Source: Chitinophaga sp. Cy-1792
GTDB taxonomy: Bacteria > Bacteroidota > Bacteroidia > Chitinophagales > Chitinophagaceae
Assembly (NCBI RefSeq): GCF_011752935.1
Contig: NZ_VWWO01000002.1
Location: 186,001 to 250,000, forward strand
Length of the DNA stretch: 64,000 nucleotides
Direction: 5' to 3'
The translations under genes and the position numbers were made by a program. Below are positions 51,537-61,721 of this stretch, piece after piece; positions within the stretch are counted from its first letter, which is position 1, and every line of letters starts with the position of its first letter. The notes beneath the pieces are model-generated. The model ran no database searches. It was given only the letters and a program-made list of their open reading frames with translations, and had not been told where the DNA came from.

Positions 51537-53960
51537 ATGAGAATAATCCCCGCAGTAATTTCCGGCGCCATCACCTTGTCGTTGACCTGGGCGCTGAACA
51601 CCAAAATAGGGTCTGTTCCTCCACTGGGAAAGTTGTTAAGCCCGCAACAGGGTTTCTGGGTAAATGCCGAGCCTATAGATGAGAAGAAGGAGGAGATCAG
51701 GTTACCAGGCTTTAAAGGCAGTGCAGAAGTATGGTTCGATGACCGCATGGTGCCACATATTTTCGCTTCCAATGCTGCCGATGCCTATTATGTGCAAGGG
51801 TATGTAACTGCCCGCGACAGGCTATGGCAGATGGAGTTGCAGACTTTTGCTTCTGCCGGCAGGCTATCAGAAATCCTGGGTCCTAAGATGATCGATTACG
51901 ACCGGGAGGCCCGCCGCAGAGGGATGGGCTATGGTGCGGAGCAGGCGCTGAAAATGATGATGGCCAACCCTGACACCAAAGAGGCCCTGGAATCCTATAC
52001 CGCAGGCGTAAATGCCTATATCTCCACACTAACAGATGCTACATTGCCGGTAGAATATAAACTGCTTGACTACAAGCCTCAGAAATGGGAGCTGATCAAT
52101 GCAGCATACCTGCTGAAATATATGGCACATGACCTGTCGGGCTTTGCTAACGATCTTGGCTATACGAAAGCGCGGCAGTATTTTGATATCAGGGACTTCA
52201 ACCTGATGTACCCGGATTTTCTGGATAGCACAGATCCTATCATTCCGAAAGGGACGGTGTATCCGCCGGCTACGGTGAAGGTTACAGCGCCGCCGGATAG
52301 TATTCTGGCGCTGGATGCGGCCTATATGAAGTATAAGATGAATAATCCAGATCCTGCAAATGGCAGTAATAACTGGGCGGTGGCCGGCAGCAAAACAAGG
52401 CTGGGCGCGCCTATACTTTGCAGCGATCCGCACCTGGGATTGAGTTTACCAAGTTTATGGTACGAAGTACAGATACATACCCCTGCCATGAACGTATATG
52501 GCGCGAGTTTGCCGGGAGCACCCGGTGTGATCATCGGCTTCAACGACCATATAGCCTGGGGCGTAACGAATGGAGAGGAAGATGTGAAAGATTTTTACCG
52601 TATGGATTTCCGTAACGGTAAATCGGAATATATGTTTAACGGCAGTTATCGCAAGGCGGACCTGCGTATAGAAAAGATCCTGGTGCGCGGCGGTACTACC
52701 GTGTATGATACCGTTGCCTATACGGTTTGGGGCCCTGTGATGTTTGATAACACCTTCCCTGAGAAAACTACCGGGCAGCATTTCCTGGCGATGCACTGGA
52801 AAGCGCTGGACCCCAGCAACGAATTCCTTACTTTTCTGAAACTGAACAGGGCTAAGAATTACGACGATTACCTGGATGCATTGAGTACGTATCAGTGTCC
52901 GGCCCAGAACTTCGTATTTGCGGATAAAGACGGCGATATAGGCATCTGGCATAATGGTCAATATCCTGCACGCTGGAAAGACCAGGGCAAATTTATCATG
53001 CCTGGTGGCGACAGTACTTTCGCATGGCAGGGATATATTCCGCACGGAGAGTTGCCGCATATTAAGAATCCTGCGAGGGGTTTTGTCAGCTCGGCGAATC
53101 AGCGTGCAACGGATGATACCTATCCGTACAATCTGTATGGGGAGTTTGACCTGTACCGTGGCAAGCGGATCAATGAGCGGTTGGCAGAGATGTCGGGTAT
53201 TACGCCGCAGGATATGATGGGGTTACAGAACGATAACAAGAATCTTTTTGCCGCTACAGCGATCAAGTTGTTCAGGCAGCATATGGATACCGCTGGCTTA
53301 AATGCGCAGCAGCGTGGCTACTGGCAGGAGCTGGTTAACTGGGATGCGGTGCAGTCGGCGGATAGTCGCGGCGGCACACTTTTCAATGTGATGTGGTCAC
53401 ATTTTGAAGATACCTTATGGCTGGATAACCTGCAGCCGAATGATAGTGTGGCGTTGCCTTTCCCGCAATCGACCGCTACGTTGATGCTGTTGCTGAAAGA
53501 TACCAGCAATCACTTTATTGATAATGTACATACACCGGCAAAGGAGACATTATCGGACCTGGTATATGAATCATTTATTGCCACAGTAAGAGACCTCGCG
53601 CCGGTAGATAAAGCAGGGAAGCTGGCCTGGGGTAAGTACCGCGGCACAGACATCCGTCATTTAACGCGTGCGTTGCCGGCTTTCAGTGCGATGAACCTGA
53701 ACACTGGTGGTGGCGCCAATGTGGTGAATGCTACCAAGAAGACGCATGGTCCTTCGTGGAGGATGATTGTACAGCTGACAGGGAAAACGGAAGCGTATGG
53801 TATTTATCCTGGCGGACAGAGTGGTAATCCGGGATCGCCGTATTATGATAATACAGTAGCGGACTGGGTAGCGGGGAAATATAACCAGCTACATATCCTG
53901 GATGCTTCGCAGAAGGATGATCCGGTGATACGATACAAGGCTATTTTCACCGGTAAGTAA
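51537..53960 (+). CDS. Penicillin acylase family protein (Ntn hydrolase)
   Basis: The 807-residue protein has an N-terminal hydrophobic segment (IIPAVISGAITLSLTWAL) and an alpha chain (KGSAEVWFDDRMVPHIFASNAADAYYVQGYVTARDRLWQMELQTF). The beta-chain start is at the catalytic Ser277 in GSNNWAVAGSKTRLGAPILCSDPHLGL. Beta-chain segments PAQNFVFADKDGDIGIWHNGQYPARW and FVSSANQRATDD follow. The precursor is expected to self-cleave before Ser277. It hydrolyses amide bonds of acylated substrates, possibly quorum-sensing lactones or side-chain amides. It stands alone before the tRNA. Confidence 0.93.
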   Translation: MRIIPAVISGAITLSLTWALNTKIGSVPPLGKLLSPQQGFWVNAEPIDEKKEEIRLPGFKGSAEVWFDDRMVPHIFASNAADAYYVQGYVTARDRLWQMELQTFASAGRLSEILGPKMIDYDREARRRGMGYGAEQALKMMMANPDTKEALESYTAGVNAYISTLTDATLPVEYKLLDYKPQKWELINAAYLLKYMAHDLSGFANDLGYTKARQYFDIRDFNLMYPDFLDSTDPIIPKGTVYPPATVKVTAPPDSILALDAAYMKYKMNNPDPANGSNNWAVAGSKTRLGAPILCSDPHLGLSLPSLWYEVQIHTPAMNVYGASLPGAPGVIIGFNDHIAWGVTNGEEDVKDFYRMDFRNGKSEYMFNGSYRKADLRIEKILVRGGTTVYDTVAYTVWGPVMFDNTFPEKTTGQHFLAMHWKALDPSNEFLTFLKLNRAKNYDDYLDALSTYQCPAQNFVFADKDGDIGIWHNGQYPARWKDQGKFIMPGGDSTFAWQGYIPHGELPHIKNPARGFVSSANQRATDDTYPYNLYGEFDLYRGKRINERLAEMSGITPQDMMGLQNDNKNLFAATAIKLFRQHMDTAGLNAQQRGYWQELVNWDAVQSADSRGGTLFNVMWSHFEDTLWLDNLQPNDSVALPFPQSTATLMLLLKDTSNHFIDNVHTPAKETLSDLVYESFIATVRDLAPVDKAGKLAWGKYRGTDIRHLTRALPAFSAMNLNTGGGANVVNATKKTHGPSWRMIVQLTGKTEAYGIYPGGQSGNPGSPYYDNTVADWVAGKYNQLHILDASQKDDPVIRYKAIFTGK

Positions 53961-54000
53961 ACAGCTCATTTTCAGATATTTAAATATTTTTTCAAAAAAA

Positions 54001-54031
54001 TTTGGCAGGAATCAGGTAATTCCTATCTTTG
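54001..54031 (+). promoter_or_regulatory. Textbook Bacteroidota promoter of the tRNA-Lys gene
   Basis: TTTG at 54001-54004 (-33 element) is 19 bases from TATCTTTG at 54024-54031 (-7 element). A short leader with a CCCGT...ACGGG dyad (54035-54051) precedes the mature tRNA. Confidence 0.75.
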
Positions 54032-54059
54032 CACTCCCGTTACAAACACGGGTGTGATT

Positions 54060-54132
54060 GATTCCGTAGCTCAGTTGGTAGAGCAATACACTTTTAATGT
54101 ATGGGCCCTGGGTTCGAGTCCCAGCGGGATCA
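54060..54132 (+). tRNA. tRNA-Lys (anticodon TTT)
   Basis: The full cloverleaf is visible. The acceptor stem is GATTCCG with CGGGATC. The D arm is GCTC-AGTTGGTA-GAGC. The anticodon arm is ATACA-CTTTTAA-TGTAT with TTT at the wobble-to-third positions. The variable loop is GGGCC and the T arm is CTGGG-TTCGAGT-CCCAG. The discriminator A is at 54132. CCA is not encoded. It decodes AAA/AAG and marks the left border of the AT-rich island. Confidence 0.97.
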
Positions 54133-54267
54133 CAGAGAAAAGGTTAAATCTGAAGAGATTTAGCCTTTTTTATTTTTAGCAGGTTTGATTAGTTTGGATC
54201 TGATAATGCTAATTTTCTTTGATCAAATTTATACTCCTTCACAGCTCCCGCTCTAAACTAAATAGGA

Positions 54268-54275
54268 TATATTTG
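54268..54275 (+). promoter_or_regulatory. -7 box of the Septu-like ATPase gene
   Basis: TATATTTG is an exact match to TAnnTTTG, 32 bases upstream of the ATG at 54308. Confidence 0.5.
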
Positions 54276-54307
54276 GGAGTATTTCAATCATATTGAAATT
54301 CTCGAAA

Positions 54308-55960
54308 ATGGAAAAAAATCAATTACATAAGGCGCATAATTATTTCATCAAGCTGAAGAATGATGGCTTGTCATATGAAGAGTTGGTGAAGACTTTTTCA
54401 GATATTCCTGTGGAGACGCTTGAAGGGTGGAATAAGGAATTGGAACCGGCGATGCAAGACCTTCAGCAAAATGTTGTGACAAATCCTATAGCCAATGAGT
54501 TAAATAAATCTGGTAATTCTATTGAAGAGAAGGGTTTTGTAAATTTGGATATCTTAGAAAATGCAAGATTGAAACTGGATGGATTATTATCCTCGATGGA
54601 GTTATACGGTAAATGGTCTCAGGAGGAATTGGAGAAGGTGAAAAAGGTGCATCGGGTATTTCATAATGATTTAAGGGCAATTGATCTGAAGACAGAGGGT
54701 TCTAGATTAGAAATGAATATTTCTAGCAGAGAGGGAGCAGATGAAAACGAAATTCGGGAATCAGCTCTTTTTTACATAGACAAAGTCATTGCGTTTGAAA
54801 AAAGAGCAATGGATCGGGCATTACTGCATGATTTCACCCCGGATGTTTTTACGCAGGCCTCTGCAGTTATGACTTATGCGATTAAAACGATTGCAGTTCA
54901 AAATTATAATGGTTTGCGAAATGTTAAAATTAGTGAACTGCCCATCGATGCACCATGGATTTTTATTACTGGAGAGAATAGCCGAGGAAAATCTTCGTTA
55001 TTACAAGCAATATTCATTGGTTTGAATGGGCCACGCGATAAAGACAGGATTTTGGTAGATGTATCTGAAACTAAGATTGGAGTCGAATTTAAATGTGAAA
55101 GTGTCAACTTAATCAATAATTCTGAAGGCAGAATTTACTCCTTGAGTCATCTTTTAGCCTATGGCCCTTCCCGTCTTTTAATTCAGGCGAATTCCAGCCA
55201 AAACGAAGAATCTGCCTATGGTTTGAAGCATTATTCCCTTTTTCATCCGGATGGTAGGTTGATGAATATAGAGTATCCTTTACTCTTATGGCATTTCGAA
55301 AATCCTTCCAGGTTTAACATTGTCAAAAATATATTCTGCACAATAATTCCTCATCTGAAAGATATAAAATATGATTCGGCTGTAAAACAAATTGTATATC
55401 TGGATGGAGATGTAAAATCTGAAGGAAATGATGGATACATTTCTTTTAGCCTGCTTGCATCAGGTACAAGAAGTATCATTGCAATGGTGGGTGATATGAT
55501 TTGCAGGATCTTTAATATCGAACCAGAGTTAGATGACCCCAGGGATTTTGCAGGTATTGTATTGATTGATGAATTAGATGTGCATCTGCATCCCAAATTG
55601 CAGCGGCAATTACCAACTTTATTATCACAAACCTTTCCAGATATTCAGTTTATTGTTACGACCCACAGTGTCATTCCTTTCCTTGGAGCACCCAAAAATT
55701 CTGTGTTTCTGAAAGTTTCGAAACAGCCGGATGAGGATGCCACTGTAGAAAGAGTATTTATCGATATTGAGCATCTGTTGCCAAATGTATTGCTAACTTC
55801 CTCGCTGTTTGATATGGATAATATTACCCAGATCAACAATGAAAATATTGGTAACGTAAGTACAGAAGATTCGTTTGATGAATATAGTAAAGTGCAGGAT
55901 GTCAAACGTAAACTTGATGATATAGAAAACAGTGATATTGATTTTCCTGAAATCAGTTAA
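54308..55960 (+). CDS. AAA/ABC-type ATPase of a Septu-like (PtuA-like) defence pair
   Basis: Start at ATG 54308 (MEKNQLHKAHNYFIKLKNDG) is preferred over an upstream TTG at 54293, giving 550 residues. An N-terminal part of about 190 residues is helical and charged (KWSQEELEKVKKVHRVFHNDL). The ATPase core has Walker A GENSRGKSSLLQAIF near residue 222, an ABC-like LASGTRSIIAMVGDM, and Walker B/D-loop with VLIDELDVHLHPKLQRQLPTLLSQTFPDIQFIVTTHS. Domain order and the HNH neighbour (5-base gap) match PtuA of Septu. No reverse transcriptase, so not a retron. The longer N-terminus is unusual. Confidence 0.85.
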   Translation: MEKNQLHKAHNYFIKLKNDGLSYEELVKTFSDIPVETLEGWNKELEPAMQDLQQNVVTNPIANELNKSGNSIEEKGFVNLDILENARLKLDGLLSSMELYGKWSQEELEKVKKVHRVFHNDLRAIDLKTEGSRLEMNISSREGADENEIRESALFYIDKVIAFEKRAMDRALLHDFTPDVFTQASAVMTYAIKTIAVQNYNGLRNVKISELPIDAPWIFITGENSRGKSSLLQAIFIGLNGPRDKDRILVDVSETKIGVEFKCESVNLINNSEGRIYSLSHLLAYGPSRLLIQANSSQNEESAYGLKHYSLFHPDGRLMNIEYPLLLWHFENPSRFNIVKNIFCTIIPHLKDIKYDSAVKQIVYLDGDVKSEGNDGYISFSLLASGTRSIIAMVGDMICRIFNIEPELDDPRDFAGIVLIDELDVHLHPKLQRQLPTLLSQTFPDIQFIVTTHSVIPFLGAPKNSVFLKVSKQPDEDATVERVFIDIEHLLPNVLLTSSLFDMDNITQINNENIGNVSTEDSFDEYSKVQDVKRKLDDIENSDIDFPEIS

Positions 55961-55965
55961 TTGCT

Positions 55966-56820
55966 ATGCGAAGGATAGTTAAAGATTTTGTTACTCCACC
56001 AGCAAGGTTGATTAGTCCCAATTGCCAGGAAAAAATCAAAGAAGCAATTATTTCCCAAGAGGGTCATAAGTTTTCGACCTATTATTACAGAGATTCATGC
56101 ATCAGTGAATTAGAGTTGATCTACCACTGCAAATGTGCCTTTTGCGAGACAAATACGCTCGCCGGGGCATCTTTTAGGGTAGATCATTTCCGGCCAAAGT
56201 GTAATGTTAAAGATGATGCTCAATCGAAAGGATATTACTGGTTGGGATATGAATGGTCTAACCTGATCCTGATATGTGAAAAGTGTAATTTGAGTAAATC
56301 AAATAAATTTCCCATAGATGGAACAAGGATTTATCACCCACTCTTTAGTGCGGCAAATAAGGTCAACGACAGCTGTAGATTAATTACAGGAGCAATGTTA
56401 ATTGCAGAATATCCCAGGCTGTTAAATCCGGAAGTCGATGATGTGGAAGCACATTTTGGTTTTGATCCGGATGGGTCAATAATTGGTGTCACGGATAGAG
56501 GGAAAGCTACCATTGAGGTTTGTGATTTAAACAGGGAGGCTTTAAAGTTAGATCGTAAAAAGATAATAGATGGTTTGTTTAGCAGGCTTCAGGAAATACT
56601 GCTGGAGCTTTTTGAGTCGCGTTCATTTGATAACGTTAGGTTCTCATTTAAATTGTTTTTTAAGGACCTGGAAAAATTGAATGTTGCAAATATGAAGTAT
56701 TCCTTATTAGGACAAAATATTATCGATCACTTCCCCCGCTTTTTCATAGATCCCCTTCCTCCCAAACAAAAACAAGCCGCAGGCAAGGTGTATGGACTAT
56801 ACGCCGCAGGAAAGTTATAA
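55966..56820 (+). CDS. HNH endonuclease (PtuB-like) partner
   Basis: The 284-residue protein has a zinc-bound HNH fold. The first cysteine pair is Cys57/Cys60 (KCAFCETN). Asp73-His74 follow in FRVDHFRPK, Asn99 in WSNLILI and Cys104/Cys107 in CEKCNLSKSN. This arrangement is typical of the HNH family in Septu systems, where the ATPase partner licenses DNA cleavage during infection. The gene follows the ATPase after 5 bases, so they are co-translated. The C-terminal half (QEILLELFESRSFDNVRFSFKLFFKDLEK) is helical and unfamiliar. Target specificity is unknown. Confidence 0.85.
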   Translation: MRRIVKDFVTPPARLISPNCQEKIKEAIISQEGHKFSTYYYRDSCISELELIYHCKCAFCETNTLAGASFRVDHFRPKCNVKDDAQSKGYYWLGYEWSNLILICEKCNLSKSNKFPIDGTRIYHPLFSAANKVNDSCRLITGAMLIAEYPRLLNPEVDDVEAHFGFDPDGSIIGVTDRGKATIEVCDLNREALKLDRKKIIDGLFSRLQEILLELFESRSFDNVRFSFKLFFKDLEKLNVANMKYSLLGQNIIDHFPRFFIDPLPPKQKQAAGKVYGLYAAGKL

Positions 56821-58521
56821 AGACGTTTTGGCGTACCTGATTAATTTGGGTGAATAATAGTACGATGTGAATATTAAACGCTTTTGTATTTAATAGTTGT
56901 CATACTTATTGTAGTGGCTATTGTCAAGTCCGTGGAATAAAATAGAAGCTTTAGCTGCAATATTACCCAGATATGCGCAAAAATGAAATAAAAGCCGGAA
57001 AATACACTTACACCCCGATGAAACAGACCTGAGAAGAATTTCACCTGGAATAAATGTATACCTTGTATGTTATTGAATGCTTTAGCCTTAGGAGAGTTAT
57101 TTAAAAAAGATTAGACATTATTTTAGAAATTGGAAAAATAAACGGAAAAAGACTTCATTGTTCACCATTACTTTTGTTAAGTAAAATTATTTATTGGCTT
57201 CGCTTTCATTATAGCAGCCTCATGAGACTTGATTGATATGGTTAAAATATAATAATCGGAGATATCAAACCTACAATACTCCAGCACCTGGTGAGAAATT
57301 ACAGCCTTTGGTAAGGGGCAGCGCTTATGTGGTAATTTGGTTTTCAGATTTACCTTATATTTATGGTATTCTATTAGGGAGAAAGTTTTTATAAAAATGC
57401 CGGGAGCGTCATTTTTATTTATAGCTGGCATAAACAATGACTACAATTTAGCTTTCATGGCTTATATTGTTGTTTAAGAAAATTGTCATAACTTCTTTTC
57501 TTGATGATATGAAAGAAAATAGCAAGGAAAATGTCGGTTTGACACTTCCCTTGCCATTAAGTTAAAACTGTTTATGAATCAGGAGCGTTACCAATTCAAT
57601 GATTAATCTCACCAATATTTTTTTACACCATCTTTCGGTAATAAAATCCGTTAGTATCGCTTTGAATATTGATGGGTCTTTGATCAGCAGTCTTCTGTTT
57701 TCAAGTACAAAAAAAAGGATATCTACAATAAAACGAAAACTATAATATTCAAGTATTTGGAAAAAATGCATATTTTTTCTATTTATAAGTCGGCCCCGGC
57801 CCTGGGGCTGGCTTTAATAAAATACTTCAAATTGAATGTCGTTATTAAAGCCGGTTAAGTAATTGTTTTGTTATCTAATAGCATATATATCATTATATAT
57901 TTTTTAATAGTTTGGTGGTGCGTTCGGATATACTGTATTATAAATAAATATTATTCCCGAATAATGCACCCTGTTCAAACTTTTTCTGTTAAGACTTTCC
58001 GGGTTTATCATAAGAACTTCAGATTATCTGACCTGTATCATTTTACAGGACACAGATATCCCTATCTTAAAAGAATTCCCATTCTCAACATAAATACTCC
58101 GGTTGGATTGGCCTTAACCCAGATTTAACACTTAGCTAACAAAATTTCCCGCGTGTCAGATAGTACAAGATGCAGGCTCCTGGCCTGTATGAGCCTAATT
58201 CAATCGAGTGTTAAAAATTAAAACCAGCGATAGTTCGTTGTCGATAAACAAAATCATGCTGCATCGCAGAAGCAGGCAGTGAAGGGTATATCACGACATG
58301 ACAAATCAAATTCGAGCCGCTATCAACGGAAATCCTTTCCCATAGCAGAGACTAACGCCACGTTAACACTTAGGTAACAAACATGGCCAGGTATTACAGC
58401 ATTTTTTCCATCATCCTGCTAATCAATTTACATCCTGAATCAGTCAATATAGAACTGGTATTACTTCCATATTGCATTTATATTTGATATTGTCAATGCC
58501 ATCATTGACAGACGGTGAACA
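56821..58521. other. AT-rich 1.7-kb interval without a convincing gene
   Basis: Short frames exist (57177-57437 minus, 57562-57771 minus, 57868-58128 plus) but have no recognisable domain, no close promoter and weak starts, so none is called. A hairpin with an 11-bp stem (GGCTTTAATAA with TTATTAAAGCC) lies near 57809. A direct repeat of TTAACACTTAG[C/G]TAACAAA is at 58125 and 58363. The stretch may contain a decayed insertion. Confidence 0.6.
58125..58381 (+). repeat. Spaced direct repeat upstream of the glycosidase-like gene
   Basis: TTAACACTTAGCTAACAAA at 58125-58143 and TTAACACTTAGGTAACAAA at 58363-58381 differ at one of 19 bases and are 238 bases apart. The element could be two regulator sites for the gene at 58522, or a footprint of an excised or inserted segment. 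Confidence 0.5.
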
Positions 58522-60813
58522 ATGTATTCCACAATAACAGCAAGCATGATGTCTGTAAAAAAAATCTGCGCCTTACTCATAGGCGTGGTGTTTTCTATTG
58601 CCGGCTATGGTCAGGCCGACTTTAGCACTTCCTATTTCAAAATTCAAATCAACAACAAAGGATGGATTACCAGTATGCAGAATACTACGGTACATCCGGC
58701 CAGGGAGTTTAGTCCTGGTGATAAGCCTTCGCCGCTAATGAGTTTGTATGACAGCAGAAAGCATGTTTATTATCAGCCGGTGGCGGCAACCTATCAAAAA
58801 GCAGATGCAACCATCCGGCTGCGTTATGCCAATGGATCTGTGGCGAAGGTGGTCATCTCACCCTATAAAAAATATTTAAAACTAACCCTGCAATCGCTGG
58901 CGCCGAAAAATGGTGTGGATGTCATTCAATGGGGTGGGTATCATACCAATATCACTAACCTGTTGGGGGAGATTATTGGCGTAAGCAGAGATACCAGTGC
59001 TGCTGTTAACTATGCCATAGGTATGCTGGCACTGAATGATAACACACTGGGTGGTACTGCTGCAACGGAAGCTGATGCCGCGCCATTTCAATATATTATC
59101 CATTCTCCTGACGCCATTCGCTATCCTTTGCCGGATACATTACACGAGGGACAGGTGTTTTCGCTGGGTGGAGATGGTATCAGTGATGTAGCGTTCTATG
59201 GTCATAAAGAACCCTGGTATCGCATCATGTACGGCAATGCTGCCGAAGTGGATAGTAAGGGAAGGATATCTATTACGTATCAGTCCCGCGACAGGACTAT
59301 TCCCCGCGAAGTAAATTATTCCCTGATTCCGCATATGGCTGCCAATATTCCTAATCATATAGCAGTAGAACCTTTACCAGGCGTGGATTATATAGGATCT
59401 TCCATTGCCTTGTGGGGAAGCCCGGACAGTACGGCGTTGCTGGATGTGGTACAAAACATTGTTTTGTCAGAAGGATTGCCTTATCCGACCATCAATGGCC
59501 GGTGGGTAAAGGATCCTGCTGCCTATGTGCCGGATGCTATTACCAGCGGTAATCTGAACGATAGTATCATCGCTTATACTTCCCGGCTGGGATTCAAAAC
59601 GATTAGTCTGTATGATCAGGGATTTTTGCGGCCTGATCGCGGCAATGGCGGATATATTGACGGAAAAGACTTTGAGCAGCGCCCTATTCATCTGACAGCA
59701 GGGAATATGTCACATAAAGCATTTTCTGCACTGGCCGCAAAGGCTGGCATTACAATCGGGCGGACTACCATCACCAATTCGCTGGCCCCCGGAACGATGG
59801 ATGCCAGTCCGGTACCATCCGATAGTTTGTGTTATCAGCAAAGGCGTTTGCTGGTAGCTGGCATTCAACCGGCAGATACCGTTATCCTGGTAAACGATCC
59901 CCGATATCTTGAAGAGGTTGCCAGCTGGGAAGGGCATTGCGCCAATCTTAACATGGTTAAAATCGGTAAGGAGCTGATACATTACCTGGGTGTTTCTGAT
60001 AAGGCGCCATACCGGTTGCTGCAGGTGCAGCGGGGTTATTGGGGTACATCACCCAGCGCACATAGCGCCGGTGATACCATTTATAAGCTACAGGTGACCG
60101 TCAATTATGGTTATGATGGTATTATTCCCAATATGGCCTTGCAAGATGAAATAGCTGCCTATTATGCCAACGTATGTGCTATCAATGGATTGGGCTATTA
60201 TGATTTCGACGGACAGGAGTTTTTATTTAACAATGGTCATGGTTATTATTCCGCCAAGCGCTTCTTTCACCGGATGTTTGACAGGGCTGCCCAATTAGGC
60301 TTGCCTTCCATTCGATTTACCGGCGCTACTTTGTCGGAAGGTTCCTGGCATTATCAGAGTATCTGGAATGTAGGTGGTGGTAAAAATTTGTACGACGCCA
60401 CTACGAGGGAATGGGGAAGTACCACCAGTCAGGGTAAGGACCTCAGGGATGTTACCTATGCCAATTATTTCCCTGTTGGTATGGGCGGTAATTTTCCAAT
60501 AACTGCTACCTCTACACCGGCAGCATATGAGCATATACAAGCCATTTCTGTAGGAGTAGGAACTACGTATAGTCTTTACCTTAACCAGAAAGATGTAGAG
60601 GGCTGTCCGCAGAAGGAGGCCATCTTTAAAGTGATCAGCACCTGGGAAAAAGCCAGGGCTGCCAATGCTTTTCCGCGTTGGGTCAAAGCTGCATTGGCGG
60701 ATCCGGCAAATACCTTCCACCTGGAAGCTGCTGGTGCTGATGTATGGATGTTGTATAAGGTAAGCAGCGATGGATCGCAGCAGCTATATGCACGATTGGT
60801 AAAAGGAAAGTAA
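58522..60813 (+). CDS. Secreted glycoside hydrolase-like protein of unknown family
   Basis: The 763-residue protein has a signal peptide (MSVKKICALLIGVVFSIAGYGQ; starts at 58546 or 58549 give a tighter signal). The first 300 residues are beta-rich (YFKIQINNKGWITSMQNTT, LRYANGSVAKVVISPYKKYLKLTLQ), like a carbohydrate-active N-domain. The central part reads like a (beta/alpha)8 barrel: KTISLYDQGFLRPDRGNGGYIDG, then INGLGYYDFDGQEFLFNNGHGYYSAKRFF, with an acidic pair DFDGQE suggestive of a catalytic site, and IRFTGATLSEGSWHY. I cannot name the family. It probably acts on glycans in the periplasm or at the surface. Confidence 0.65.
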   Translation: MYSTITASMMSVKKICALLIGVVFSIAGYGQADFSTSYFKIQINNKGWITSMQNTTVHPAREFSPGDKPSPLMSLYDSRKHVYYQPVAATYQKADATIRLRYANGSVAKVVISPYKKYLKLTLQSLAPKNGVDVIQWGGYHTNITNLLGEIIGVSRDTSAAVNYAIGMLALNDNTLGGTAATEADAAPFQYIIHSPDAIRYPLPDTLHEGQVFSLGGDGISDVAFYGHKEPWYRIMYGNAAEVDSKGRISITYQSRDRTIPREVNYSLIPHMAANIPNHIAVEPLPGVDYIGSSIALWGSPDSTALLDVVQNIVLSEGLPYPTINGRWVKDPAAYVPDAITSGNLNDSIIAYTSRLGFKTISLYDQGFLRPDRGNGGYIDGKDFEQRPIHLTAGNMSHKAFSALAAKAGITIGRTTITNSLAPGTMDASPVPSDSLCYQQRRLLVAGIQPADTVILVNDPRYLEEVASWEGHCANLNMVKIGKELIHYLGVSDKAPYRLLQVQRGYWGTSPSAHSAGDTIYKLQVTVNYGYDGIIPNMALQDEIAAYYANVCAINGLGYYDFDGQEFLFNNGHGYYSAKRFFHRMFDRAAQLGLPSIRFTGATLSEGSWHYQSIWNVGGGKNLYDATTREWGSTTSQGKDLRDVTYANYFPVGMGGNFPITATSTPAAYEHIQAISVGVGTTYSLYLNQKDVEGCPQKEAIFKVISTWEKARAANAFPRWVKAALADPANTFHLEAAGADVWMLYKVSSDGSQQLYARLVKGK

Positions 60814-60817
60814 AGCG

Positions 60818-61339
60818 TTAGGATCCTATAACAGAATGACGCAGTGGATATTCCAATGGGATCAGTATTGCATATTGATCCAGCAGTACCTGTGACTCAG
60901 GTTCCCTTGCCACTTTTTCAGCAAGCATCCTGAAGCAGATTTTTAAGGCGAGGTTTTCTTTCACGTTTACAAAGGAATTACTGTCCAGTATTTCCCAGAT
61001 GATGGTGTAAAGTATATGTAACTCTCCTGCACTGTGTTCCTGTAAGTTTTCAAGACTTTCCATCATCGCCAGATAGGTTTTCCTGTATTCCAGGCCATCC
61101 CTGATTTCTTCCCCATACCGCTGGAAGTATTTGTAGGTCGTTAATAGCTCTTCTTCCCGATAGTGTCGCCTTTCTGCGCGATTTCTCTGCGCCCATTTTA
61201 ATTGATGCACTGCTATGAGCAGCTTTCTTTTTTGTGCTGTCAAGGCTAAGATATCACCGACCCCATTACCTAAGTCAATAGTTTTTAGTTGGTCCAGGAT
61301 AGTTTGTAGTTCAGATTCCAGTTCGTGGATTTGGTTCAT
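60818..61339 (-). CDS. Coiled hypothetical protein
   Basis: The 173-residue protein is almost entirely helical, with a heptad-like start (MNQIHELESELQTILDQLKTIDLG, then ALTAQKRKLLIAVHQLKWAQRNRAERR) and no cysteines or signal peptide. The family is not recognised. It is convergent with the glycosidase-like gene (4-base gap) and divergent from the ABC-3C operon. It might be an island cargo gene of unknown role. Confidence 0.6.
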   Translation of the reverse strand: MNQIHELESELQTILDQLKTIDLGNGVGDILALTAQKRKLLIAVHQLKWAQRNRAERRHYREEELLTTYKYFQRYGEEIRDGLEYRKTYLAMMESLENLQEHSAGELHILYTIIWEILDSNSFVNVKENLALKICFRMLAEKVAREPESQVLLDQYAILIPLEYPLRHSVIGS

Positions 61340-61721
61340 AGGTGGGTGTAGTTCGTTGGGTAATATAGATTATAGCCAACAAGGTTAACATTAATATTTG
61401 AAAATAACTTATTTGATTTATACAATACCATATTAATCTGAATAATGGTCAATATATATACTTGTCGTTGGTGGTATTTCCAGAATAGTAGGGTATTGGT
61501 TAAAGTAACAGGGATTTAGAAATCCCTTTATTGTAATTATTCGTATATAGTACTACTTTTTCTACTTCAGATCCTAAGAGAAGTAGCAATACTGGTTACC
61601 CACCCCTACATAAATTGAATCGATTTTTACACCTAAATGCTTGTCATTTTGGAATAAGGAAATGTATTTGAATTAAATCAAGGAACGTTAACTGTCGAAA
61701 AAGGTAAGACCAGGCTATAAA
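61340..61721. other. Promoter-containing intergenic gap before the ABC-3C operon
   Basis: 382 AT-rich bases carry no gene. A hairpin AGGGATTT-AG-AAATCCCT (61510-61527) followed by a T-rich tract could end transcription entering the operon. The promoter of the downstream operon is expected here, but I did not find an unambiguous TAnnTTTG box close to 61722. Confidence 0.6.

Noticed and set aside
57177..58128. Three short frames in the island gap (57177-57437, 57562-57771, 57868-58128)
   Set aside because: No domain, weak starts and AT-rich composition that yields open frames by chance.
54293..58521. Retron (ATPase/HNH pairs occur with some retrons)
   Set aside because: No reverse transcriptase frame or recognisable msr/msd structure lies in the 1.7-kb gap or upstream.
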